DNA from: JAAYCI01 sp964370165
Lineage (GTDB): Bacteria > Bacillota > Clostridia > Oscillospirales > Ruminococcaceae
Assembly: GCA_964370165.1 (NCBI GenBank)
Contig: CAYJIG010000052.1
Coordinates: 1-14,802, forward strand
Reading direction: 5' to 3'
DNA: 14,802 bases
The notes beneath the pieces are model-generated. The model saw only the letters and a list, made by a program, of their open reading frames with translations. It was not told the DNA's origin and did no database searches. Shown here piece after piece: positions 1-5,452 of this stretch. Position 1 is the stretch's first letter; the number at the start of each line of letters is the position of its first letter. The position numbers were made by a program, and so were the translations under genes.

Positions 1-1286
1 TCTTCAAGTTTCAGCACCGGATACTGGCTTCCCAGCATTTCTTTTTTAAGGCGCACAATAGGCTCTAAAACCTGAGGTGAAATTAAAAGTGCATCATCAT
101 CAATTCCCGCAAGCTTTTTAATACTATTCAGTATCACAGCGGCGGTATCATTCATCAAAGCACTGCTTTTTCCTGTTATAATCCTACCGTCCGGTAGCTC
201 CAAAGCCACCGCGCTGCGGCCGCTTTCTTTGGACTTTTCTACAGCCGGCTCCACAGTTTTTCTCTCTTGTGGATGCAAATCTAGGGTACTCATTAAATAT
301 TCAATACGCTTCACTGATTCAGTGTCGCCTATGCCTTGCAAATGGCTACATCTGGCCTTGTACCACCGCCTTATGATCTCTTGCTTTGCCGCGTTTTTCA
401 CCACGTCTTCATCCGAGATACATTGGCCTATCATGTTAACGCCCATGTCTGTAGGACTTTTGTATACATCTTCTTTGGTGACACGCTTTAATATAGCCCT
501 CACCACCGGGAAAACTTCTATGTCACGGTTATAGTTCACCGCAGTCGTTCCATACGCTTCTAAATGGAACGGATCTATCATATTCACATCTTTCAGGTCT
601 GCCGTTGCCGCCTCATACGCCACATTCACAGGATGCTGTAGTGGCAAATCCCATACCGGAAAAGTTTCGTATTTAGCGTAGCCTGCCGTCAGGCCACGCT
701 TATGCTCATGATAAAGCTGGCTTAGGCTGGTGGCTAGCTTTCCACTGCCCGGTCCCGGCGCAGTTACCACCACCAGCGAACGGGTAGTTTCAATATATGG
801 ATTTGCCCCGTAGCCTTCCTCAGACACTATCATGTCTACATCCGAAGGATACCCTTTTGTAAGGGTGTGCACATATACTTTTTCGCCGCGCATTTCCAGC
901 TTTTTACGAAACTGCTCGGCGGTGGCTTGACCGGTGAACTGCGTGATAACCACCGATCCGATATACAAGTCCATTTTACGCAATGCATCAATAAGCCGCA
1001 AAACATCCATATCATAAGTGATGCCGATATCTGCACGGATTTTATTTTTTGCTATCGCCCCGGCCGATATACACAAGACAATCTCTGCTTGCTCGCGCAG
1101 TTCCCACAAAAGCTTCACCTTGCCGTTTACATCAAAACCCGGCAAAACCCTGGCCGCATGGTAATCATCAAAGAGTTTTCCGCCAAACTCAAGATACAAT
1201 TTATCCACACGATTTACACGTTCTCTGATAAATTTCGACTGTTTTTGAATATATAACTCGTTGTTAAACCCCTTTTTTTGCTCCAT
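1..1286 (-). CDS. DUF1846 / UPF0371 family protein, 3' end beyond left edge
   Basis: This is the first 428 codons of a DUF1846 (UPF0371) protein; the frame is open to the left edge, so the C-terminus is missing (family members are about 500 residues, from memory). The ATG at 1286-1284 follows a GGGGG ribosome binding site (1297-1293) at 6 nt. Family-like stretches include KLYLEFGGKLFDDYHAARVLPGF near residues 29-51 (only part quoted by position), GITYDMDVLRLIDA near 88-101, GYPSDVDMIVSEEGYG near 145-160 and a glycine-rich TAPGPGSGK at 175-183, which looks like a phosphate-binding loop. The biochemical role of the family is not established. No signal peptide or membrane segment is visible, so it is probably cytosolic. 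It has its own promoter just after the purA terminator. The family call is secure; any function is not. Confidence 0.9.
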   Translation of the reverse strand, partial: MEQKKGFNNELYIQKQSKFIRERVNRVDKLYLEFGGKLFDDYHAARVLPGFDVNGKVKLLWELREQAEIVLCISAGAIAKNKIRADIGITYDMDVLRLIDALRKMDLYIGSVVITQFTGQATAEQFRKKLEMRGEKVYVHTLTKGYPSDVDMIVSEEGYGANPYIETTRSLVVVTAPGPGSGKLATSLSQLYHEHKRGLTAGYAKYETFPVWDLPLQHPVNVAYEAATADLKDVNMIDPFHLEAYGTTAVNYNRDIEVFPVVRAILKRVTKEDVYKSPTDMGVNMIGQCISDEDVVKNAAKQEIIRRWYKARCSHLQGIGDTESVKRIEYLMSTLDLHPQERKTVEPAVEKSKESGRSAVALELPDGRIITGKSSALMNDTAAVILNSIKKLAGIDDDALLISPQVLEPIVRLKKEMLGSQYPVLKLE

Positions 1287-1330
1287 TATTTTCCCCCAAA
1301 AAGCCTTACATTCAAATTTTCTTTTCATTT

Positions 1331-1359
1331 AGTTTAACATATTCACATATACTTTTCAA
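1331..1359 (-). promoter_or_regulatory. Promoter of the DUF1846 gene
   Basis: On the minus strand, TTGAAA (1359-1354) and TAAACT (1336-1331) are separated by 17 nt, with a TG one base before the -10 (extended -10). It lies about 45 nt upstream of the ATG and after the purA terminator, which makes this gene a separate transcription unit. Confidence 0.6.
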
Positions 1360-1401
1360 TTAATCGCCATACATTCTATTACACATTTTAAAGCTTTGGT
1401 A

Positions 1402-1438
1402 ATAAAAAAACCGACACACCTTCACTGAGGCATGTCGG
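1402..1438 (-). terminator. Rho-independent terminator of purA
   Basis: Read on the minus strand, CCGACA-TG-CCT pairs with AGG-TG-TGTCGG (11 bp, counting two G-U pairs) around the loop CAGTGA. A run of seven T follows directly. It begins 15 nt after the purA stop codon. Confidence 0.85.
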
Positions 1439-1452
1439 CATATTTAAGTTTA

Positions 1453-2724
1453 TTACATTTCTATATATGCTTCCCTTTGAGGACCTACAGACACATGTGT
1501 AATTGGCACACCCAAGCTTTTTTGAATGTATGCAATATAATCACGTGCAGCCGCAGGCAAATCTTCTTTTTTGCGCACGTCTGAGATATCAACGCCCCAT
1601 CCGGGTAATGTCTCAAATATAGGTTTAGCCCTGTCCAGCTTTGAGCCATATGGGAAATCTTGTGTTTGCACGCCATCAATTTCATATGCCACACACACAG
1701 GAATTTCTTTGCGGTAAGAAAGCACATCCATCATGGTAAGCGCTATCACATCGGCACCCTGCATGCGGCAACCATAGCGAGAAGCTACCACATCAAACGG
1801 ACCCACACGACGTGGACGACCTGTTGCTGCGCCATATTCGCCGCCGGTTTCACGAAGCTTTTCAGCCTCTTCACCGGACCATTCTACCACAAAAGGACCG
1901 CCGCCTACTGCGGTGGAATATGCCTTGGTAACGCCGATGCTTTTGTCCAGTTTGCGGCCGGGAACGCCCGCGCCAATAGGTGCAAACGAGGCTAGTGTAG
2001 TGGAAGAAGATGCATATGGATAAATACCATAATCAATATCACGCAAAGCACCCAGCTGTGCCTCGAACAAGATTTTACCGCCTTCACTATCCATCTTAGT
2101 CAAATATGTGCCTGTATCTACAATATACGGCCCAAACTCTTCTGCATGGCGTTTCAAGTTATCCCACACAGCATCAAACGAAAGAGCCGGAGCATCATAG
2201 AGTTTCGTCACTGTCAAATTTTTATAGTCTATATAGTCGCGAATTCTATCTTTTAGATTGTCCAGCTCCAGCAAATCGCCGGCACGAAGCGCCTTGCGCA
2301 GGTATTTGTCGGCATAGGCCGGCGCAATACCACGTCTTGTAGAACCTTGAGCCGCTTTGCCTAAACGATCCTCTTCCAGCTGATCAAGCAATGGGTGCAT
2401 TTCAAGACACAATGAAGCTCGGTCACTTATCTTTAAATGTCCCGGATCAATAACTATTCCTTTTTCTTGCAAAGTTCCCACTTCTTTTGAAAGGTGATTT
2501 AGGTCTATCACCATGCCGGGGCCCATAACACAAGCTACTTCTTCGCGTAAAATACCACTCGGCAATAGATTGAGCACAAACTTTCCACGCTCGTTAATCA
2601 CTGTGTGGCCGGCATTGTTGCCACCTTGGTAACGCACCACCACATCGTAATCTCGACTTAGCAAATCCACCATACGGCCTTTGCCTTCATCGCCCCAATT
2701 TATTCCGGTAATTGCTGTTAACAT
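1453..2724 (-). CDS. purA: Adenylosuccinate synthetase PurA
   Basis: PurA joins IMP and aspartate using GTP to give adenylosuccinate, the first committed step from IMP to AMP, in the cytosol. The 423-residue length is normal. The P-loop-like WGDEGKG is at residues 10-16 (catalytic Asp12) and QGGNNAGHT at 33-41 carries the catalytic His40. Thr129 and Arg143, which match IMP-contacting positions of the E. coli enzyme, are present, and TGRPRR supplies the arginine-rich loop near residue 300. Two deviations from the E. coli type stand out: KGR instead of KGK after the P-loop, and FEAQLG (220-225) in place of FEGAQG. From memory, a clostridial PurA subfamily shares the QLG form, so the enzyme is probably active. 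The ATG follows AGGGGA at good spacing. It has its own promoter and terminator and is divergent from acpP. Confidence 0.96.
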   Translation of the reverse strand: MLTAITGINWGDEGKGRMVDLLSRDYDVVVRYQGGNNAGHTVINERGKFVLNLLPSGILREEVACVMGPGMVIDLNHLSKEVGTLQEKGIVIDPGHLKISDRASLCLEMHPLLDQLEEDRLGKAAQGSTRRGIAPAYADKYLRKALRAGDLLELDNLKDRIRDYIDYKNLTVTKLYDAPALSFDAVWDNLKRHAEEFGPYIVDTGTYLTKMDSEGGKILFEAQLGALRDIDYGIYPYASSSTTLASFAPIGAGVPGRKLDKSIGVTKAYSTAVGGGPFVVEWSGEEAEKLRETGGEYGAATGRPRRVGPFDVVASRYGCRMQGADVIALTMMDVLSYRKEIPVCVAYEIDGVQTQDFPYGSKLDRAKPIFETLPGWGVDISDVRKKEDLPAAARDYIAYIQKSLGVPITHVSVGPQREAYIEM

Positions 2725-2739
2725 ATCTTTCCCCTTTCA

Positions 2740-2778
2740 GTGATATTGTAATCAAGTTTACTTTCTTGTTTATATCAC
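2740..2778 (-). promoter_or_regulatory. Inverted repeat in the purA leader
   Basis: In the purA 5' untranslated region, GTGATAT pairs with ATATCAC (7 bp, arms 2740-2746 and 2772-2778) and an inner CAAG pairs with CTTG. It sits between the predicted transcription start and the ribosome binding site, so it could be a leader hairpin or an operator. No known purine riboswitch core is visible. Confidence 0.35.
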
Positions 2779-2785
2779 CATGGGT

Positions 2786-2814
2786 ATTGTACCATAGCTG
2801 GCAGTTTCAAACAA
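2786..2814 (-). promoter_or_regulatory. Promoter of purA
   Basis: On the minus strand, TTGTTT (2814-2809) and TACAAT (2791-2786) have 17-nt spacing. A TG dinucleotide lies immediately before the -10. The predicted leader is about 55 nt. Confidence 0.7.
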
Positions 2815-2918
2815 CAAAAATTTATAAATCCGGTCTATTTTTATAAAAATTATTTGTCCGTGATTCATTGAAAAAACATTTTATTTAATATTTGCCTATA
2901 TTGTTTTCAAAAAATACC

Positions 2919-2947
2919 TTGACAATCGCCTGAAAACACGCTATAAA
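2919..2947 (+). promoter_or_regulatory. Promoter of acpP
   Basis: A perfect TTGACA (2919-2924), a 17-nt spacer and TATAAA (2942-2947) form a near-consensus sigma-A promoter. This fits a highly expressed carrier protein. The predicted leader is about 85 nt and AT-rich. Confidence 0.85.
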
Positions 2948-3037
2948 AATAATAACAATATCAATGTTGTGATTTTATATTTTTTGATTATACGTTATTT
3001 TTGTTTATATTTTTCACCTAGAAGGAGGGTGCGCGAA

Positions 3038-3265
3038 ATGGTATTTGAACATATTCAACAAATCCTGATGGATCAGCTTGATTTAGAGCAAGACGACATC
3101 ACCATGGAGTCTGACATCGTGGACGACTTGGAAGCAGATAGTTTAGATGTTGTAGATCTTGTTATGACCATCGAAGATGAGTATGATTTGGAAGTGCCCG
3201 ACGATCAAATCGAGAACTTCCGCACTGTTGGCGATGTTGTTAACTATATCACAGACAACACCTAA
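3038..3265 (+). CDS. acpP: Acyl carrier protein
   Basis: A 75-residue acidic protein with the DSL signature at residues 34-36; Ser35 is the expected 4'-phosphopantetheine attachment site. It carries growing acyl chains between the enzymes of type II fatty acid synthesis in the cytosol. Length, charge and helix pattern fit AcpP throughout (EADSLDVVDLVMTIEDEYD). The frame is open 69 nt further upstream, but the ATG at 3038 is chosen because it follows a strong AGAAGGAGG at 3020-3028 and gives the family's exact length; the upstream extension is hydrophobic and unlike the family. No other fatty acid genes are adjacent. A strong promoter lies upstream and a 10-bp hairpin 18 nt past the stop. Confidence 0.96.
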   Translation: MVFEHIQQILMDQLDLEQDDITMESDIVDDLEADSLDVVDLVMTIEDEYDLEVPDDQIENFRTVGDVVNYITDNT

Positions 3266-3277
3266 TAAAATAATTCA

Positions 3278-3286
3278 TGCTATAAT
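3278..3286 (+). promoter_or_regulatory. Extended -10 promoter for the intergenic RNA
   Basis: TGCTATAAT is a perfect extended -10 element. No convincing -35 lies 16-18 nt upstream. It overlaps the 5' arm of the acpP terminator, so a transcript starting near 3293 would contain only the 3' arm of that hairpin and escape it. Confidence 0.45.
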
Positions 3287-3308
3287 GTGCCGCTTTATGC
3301 GGCACATT
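3282..3308 (+). repeat. Direct repeat of a palindromic hairpin, copy 1
   Basis: A 27-nt segment that recurs at 3451-3477 with a single change (A3297 to G3466, in the loop). The offset is 169 nt. Both copies are perfect 10-bp hairpins, and they bracket the candidate RNA. Confidence 0.85.
3284..3308 (+). terminator. acpP terminator hairpin (copy 1 of a repeated hairpin)
   Basis: AATGTGCCGC (3284-3293) pairs perfectly with GCGGCACATT (3299-3308) around the loop TTTAT. The tail (TTAGATTATT) is only moderately T-rich, so termination may be partial. Confidence 0.65.
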
Positions 3309-3450
3309 TAGATTATTAAAAAACTCAGGGCGACTGAGAAAGTGTCAAGCGCAAGGAAACAATAAATGTCGCAAAGGCGCATATATTAAATATGTAACTA
3401 CCGCGACATTTTGCGGTTGACGACGCAATTGGCGCTTTATTGTCGCCCTG

Positions 3451-3477
3451 ATAATGTGCCGCTTTGTGCGGCACATT
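3451..3477 (+). repeat. Direct repeat of a palindromic hairpin, copy 2
   Basis: Second copy of the 27-nt segment at 3282-3308, loop TTTGT. In place of the TATAAT that overlaps copy 1, this copy reads GATAAT, so the embedded promoter is weakened here. Confidence 0.85.
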
Positions 3478-3484
3478 ATTATTT
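3453..3484 (+). terminator. Terminator of the candidate RNA
   Basis: AATGTGCCGC (3453-3462) pairs with GCGGCACATT (3468-3477), followed by TTATTATTT. The T-rich tail overlaps the proS -35 element at 3483-3488. Confidence 0.6.
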
Positions 3485-3511
3485 GACGCAAAAGCGCTAT
3501 GCGGATATAAT
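3483..3511 (+). promoter_or_regulatory. Promoter of proS
   Basis: TTGACG (3483-3488), a 17-nt spacer and a perfect TATAAT (3506-3511). The predicted leader is only about 29 nt, ending in AGGGAGG (3531-3537). This leaves no room for a T-box leader downstream of this start. Confidence 0.8.
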
Positions 3512-3546
3512 ACCAATATGATTATATCTTAGGGAGGATTTGCCGG

Positions 3547-4983
3547 ATGAGCAATAACAAAAAAATGGTGGATGCCATCACTTCACAAAGTGAGGATTTC
3601 GCCCAATGGTATACCGATATCTGCCTAAAAGCAGAACTTGTTGATTATTCTTCTGTAAAAGGATTTACTATTTTACGCCCATATGGACAGGCTATTTGGG
3701 AAAATATTCAGCGTGTTTTAGACGCTAAGTTTAAAGAAACCGATCACGAAAATGTGGCTATGCCACTTTTAATACCCGAAAGCCTTTTACAAAAAGAAAA
3801 AGATCACGTTAGCGGCTTTGCGCCCGAGGTAGCCTGGGTCACACGTGGCGGCAGCGAAGAGCTGGAAGAGCCTTTGTGCATACGCCCTACCAGTGAAGCA
3901 CTTTTCTGTGATCATTGGTCACATGTATTACATAGCTGGCGCCAGCTGCCATTATTATATAATCAATGGTGCAGTGTGTTGCGCTGGGAAAAAACTACCA
4001 GGCCTTTTTTGCGCACACGTGAGTTTTGGTGGCAGGAAGGCCACACCATTCACGAAACAGCCGAAGAGGCCATTGCCGAAACAAAACAACAACTGGAAAC
4101 ATATGCCGAGGTATGCGAAAAAGTGTTGTGTATGCCGGTTGTCCGTGGCGTGAAAACCGAAAGCGACAAGTTTGCCGGTGCTGAAGACACTTATGCTATC
4201 GAGGCCATGATGCGTGACGGTAAAGCTTTGCAAGCCGGCACATCCCACTATTTTGGCGACGGATTTTCAAAGGCGTTTGATGTCACTTTCACCGGTCGTG
4301 ATAACACGCTGCAATATCCTTTTGAAACTTCATGGGGTGTTTCCACCCGTTTAATCGGCGGTCTTATCATGGCTCACGGCGACGATAACGGCCTTGTTTT
4401 GCCGCCTGCTATCGCACCTTTCCAAGTAGTAATTGTGCCGGTAGCCCAACACAAAGAAGGCGTGCTTGAAGCCGCTACAGACCTGAAAAAACGCTTAGCA
4501 TCATGTTTCCGCATAAAGCTGGACTCAAGCGACAACTCTCCCGGCTGGAAATTCAGCGAATGGGAAATGCGCGGCGTACCTTTGCGGCTTGAAATCGGCC
4601 CAAAAGATATCGCAAACGAGCAATGTGTTTTAGTACGCAGAGACACCAGAGAAAAAATCTTCACTCCTCTTGCAGACCTTGAGACAGTTATCCCCACTTT
4701 GCTTGACAGCATTGCCGATAATTTATATAATCAAGCTCTTGAAACTGTTTCCTCTCACAGCTGGGAGTGCGCCACAATGGACGATGTTTTTGCCATCACA
4801 AAGGAAAACACCGGATTTGTATACACCATGTGGTGCGGCGAAGAAGCCTGCGAAGATAGCATGAAAGAACAAACAGGCTTTGCTAGCCAGTGTATGCCAT
4901 GGGAACAAAAGCACTTGTCCGACACTTGCCCTATTTGCGGAAAAGAAGCAAAACATATGGTGATGTGGGGCAAAGCGTACTAA
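3547..4983 (+). CDS. proS: Prolyl-tRNA synthetase, type 3 (archaeal/eukaryote-like)
   Basis: Charges tRNA-Pro with proline in the cytosol; class II synthetase, homodimer in the family. The protein is 478 residues, the length of the short form that lacks the inserted editing domain of the E. coli enzyme. RPTSE at 113-117, motif 2 around 146-166 (RWEKTTRPFLRTREFWWQEG) and motif 3 around 262-286 (SWGVSTRLIGG, HGDDNGL, LPP) are intact. The C-terminal zinc-site cysteines 430, 435, 461 and 464 and the terminal WGKAY match this type. The ATG follows AGGGAGG with 9 nt between. It is alone in its unit, with its own promoter and the terminator at 5003-5039. Lacking the insertion domain, it would rely on other factors to clear mischarged Ala-tRNA-Pro (family knowledge); none is seen here. 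Confidence 0.96.
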   Translation: MSNNKKMVDAITSQSEDFAQWYTDICLKAELVDYSSVKGFTILRPYGQAIWENIQRVLDAKFKETDHENVAMPLLIPESLLQKEKDHVSGFAPEVAWVTRGGSEELEEPLCIRPTSEALFCDHWSHVLHSWRQLPLLYNQWCSVLRWEKTTRPFLRTREFWWQEGHTIHETAEEAIAETKQQLETYAEVCEKVLCMPVVRGVKTESDKFAGAEDTYAIEAMMRDGKALQAGTSHYFGDGFSKAFDVTFTGRDNTLQYPFETSWGVSTRLIGGLIMAHGDDNGLVLPPAIAPFQVVIVPVAQHKEGVLEAATDLKKRLASCFRIKLDSSDNSPGWKFSEWEMRGVPLRLEIGPKDIANEQCVLVRRDTREKIFTPLADLETVIPTLLDSIADNLYNQALETVSSHSWECATMDDVFAITKENTGFVYTMWCGEEACEDSMKEQTGFASQCMPWEQKHLSDTCPICGKEAKHMVMWGKAY

Positions 4984-5002
4984 AAATTGCATAATTGCAT
5001 AT

Positions 5003-5039
5003 AAAAATCCCTCAGATACTTAGTATCTAAGGGATTTTT
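5003..5039. terminator. Bidirectional terminator between proS and the 81-residue gene
   Basis: AAAAATCCCT (5003-5012) and AGATAC (5014-5019) pair with GTATCT (5023-5028) and AGGGATTTTT (5030-5039); one C-A mismatch, loop TTA. Each arm gives a T-run on one strand, serving proS on plus and the small gene on minus. Confidence 0.9.
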
Positions 5040-5051
5040 CATGTGTATTTT

Positions 5052-5297
5052 TTACTTTATTGCAGTATCTCCAAACAAATTAAACATCTGAAGTTTTTTC
5101 CTGTCTTCCTCGTTATCACACTCAACAGACGCTTTAGAAATAGTGCCACCTTCAATTAACTTGGCAAAACCAATCAACTGGCACAATGTGCTTTTCAAAT
5201 TCATACGATCACCCTCATCAGTGACCATATATACATTACCTTCACAACTGTCCAACACTTCGGTGAATTTCTTTAAATCAAAATTTTGCATTTCCAT
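5052..5297 (-). CDS. Small protein of unknown function, 81 residues
   Basis: I do not recognise a characterised function. The protein is soluble, with no signal peptide, membrane segment or cysteine pair suggesting metal binding. Its core reads as conserved-looking alternating strand and helix: DSCEGNVYMVTDEGDRMNLKS, then CQLIGFAKLIEGG, then a charged tail. From memory, similar short proteins occur in Clostridia, but I cannot check. The frame extends to a GTG at 5312, but that GTG is part of the ribosome binding site (GTGGAGG); the ATG at 5297 lies 8 nt after GGAGG and is the better start. Another ATG follows two codons later. A good promoter and an operator-like palindrome lie upstream, so it appears to be a single, possibly regulated, unit. 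Confidence 0.8.
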   Translation of the reverse strand: MEMQNFDLKKFTEVLDSCEGNVYMVTDEGDRMNLKSTLCQLIGFAKLIEGGTISKASVECDNEEDRKKLQMFNLFGDTAIK

Positions 5298-5345
5298 ATA
5301 TATATCCTCCACTTTATTCTGTCTGCAAATGATACAAAATCGTAT

Positions 5346-5357
5346 CTACATTTGTAG
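5346..5357. promoter_or_regulatory. Operator-like palindrome at the start of the 81-residue gene
   Basis: CTACATTTGTAG (CTACA-TT-TGTAG) lies directly after and partly over the -10 element of the small gene. Flanking GTAT and ATAC extend the symmetry with a one-base offset. A further GATAC/GTATC pair follows in the leader. Confidence 0.45.
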
Positions 5358-5384
5358 TATACCAAATATCAAAATATAAATCAA
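5356..5384 (-). promoter_or_regulatory. Promoter of the 81-residue gene
   Basis: On the minus strand, TTGATT (5384-5379), 17 nt, TATACT (5361-5356), with a TGG extended -10 (TG then G). The predicted start falls in the palindrome at 5346-5357. Confidence 0.7.
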
Positions 5385-5414
5385 GAAAAATCTATGTAAA
5401 AAATAAACGATAGT

Positions 5415-5443
5415 AAAAGAAATAAACACTTATAGTTTCTTTT
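5415..5443 (-). terminator. Weak terminator candidate after the DUF6311 gene
   Basis: AAAAGAAA and TTTCTTTT can pair over 8 bp, almost all A-T, with T-rich sequence following on the minus strand. The stem is weak, so read-through into the 81-residue gene is possible. Confidence 0.3.
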
Positions 5444-5452
5444 CACATGATA

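Larger units (their letters stand above)
3293..3484 (+). ncRNA. Candidate structured non-coding RNA between acpP and proS
   Basis: There is no credible protein here, but the stretch is densely self-complementary. P1 pairs 3325-3334 (TCAGGGCGAC) with 3442-3451, 10 perfect bp. P2 pairs 3339-3346 (AAAGTGTC) with 3431-3438 (GGCGCTTT), 8 bp with two G-U. P3 pairs 3364-3372 (AAATGTCGC) with 3403-3411, 9 bp. P4 pairs 3380-3384 (CATAT) with 3390-3394. P5 pairs 3411-3415 (TTGCG) with 3424-3428. The helices nest into one branched fold. An extended -10 element at 3278-3286 could start it near 3293, and the hairpin at 3453-3477 followed by TTATTATTT could end it. proS has its own promoter downstream, so this is not simply a proS leader. 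From memory it resembles the raiA-class RNA of Clostridia; I cannot check this. Boundaries are inferred. Confidence 0.6.

Noticed and set aside
867..1256. A 129-codon plus-strand frame opposite the DUF1846 gene
   Set aside because: The minus-strand frame gives a clear full-length family match; the plus-strand translation is compositionally odd and has no ribosome binding site.
2969..3037. A 23-residue upstream extension of the acyl carrier protein
   Set aside because: It is hydrophobic, unlike the family, lies in the AT-rich leader, and the strong ribosome binding site points to the ATG at 3038.
3293..3484. T-box riboswitch for proS
   Set aside because: AGGGTGG is absent, the fold has a closing helix around the whole element, and proS has its own promoter downstream of it.
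3325..3516. A minus-strand frame of about 60 codons through the intergenic RNA
   Set aside because: No ribosome binding site, no family resemblance, and the sequence is explained by base pairing and the proS promoter.
5298..5312. GTG start at 5312 for the 81-residue protein
   Set aside because: That GTG overlaps the ribosome binding site itself; the ATG at 5297 has ideal spacing.
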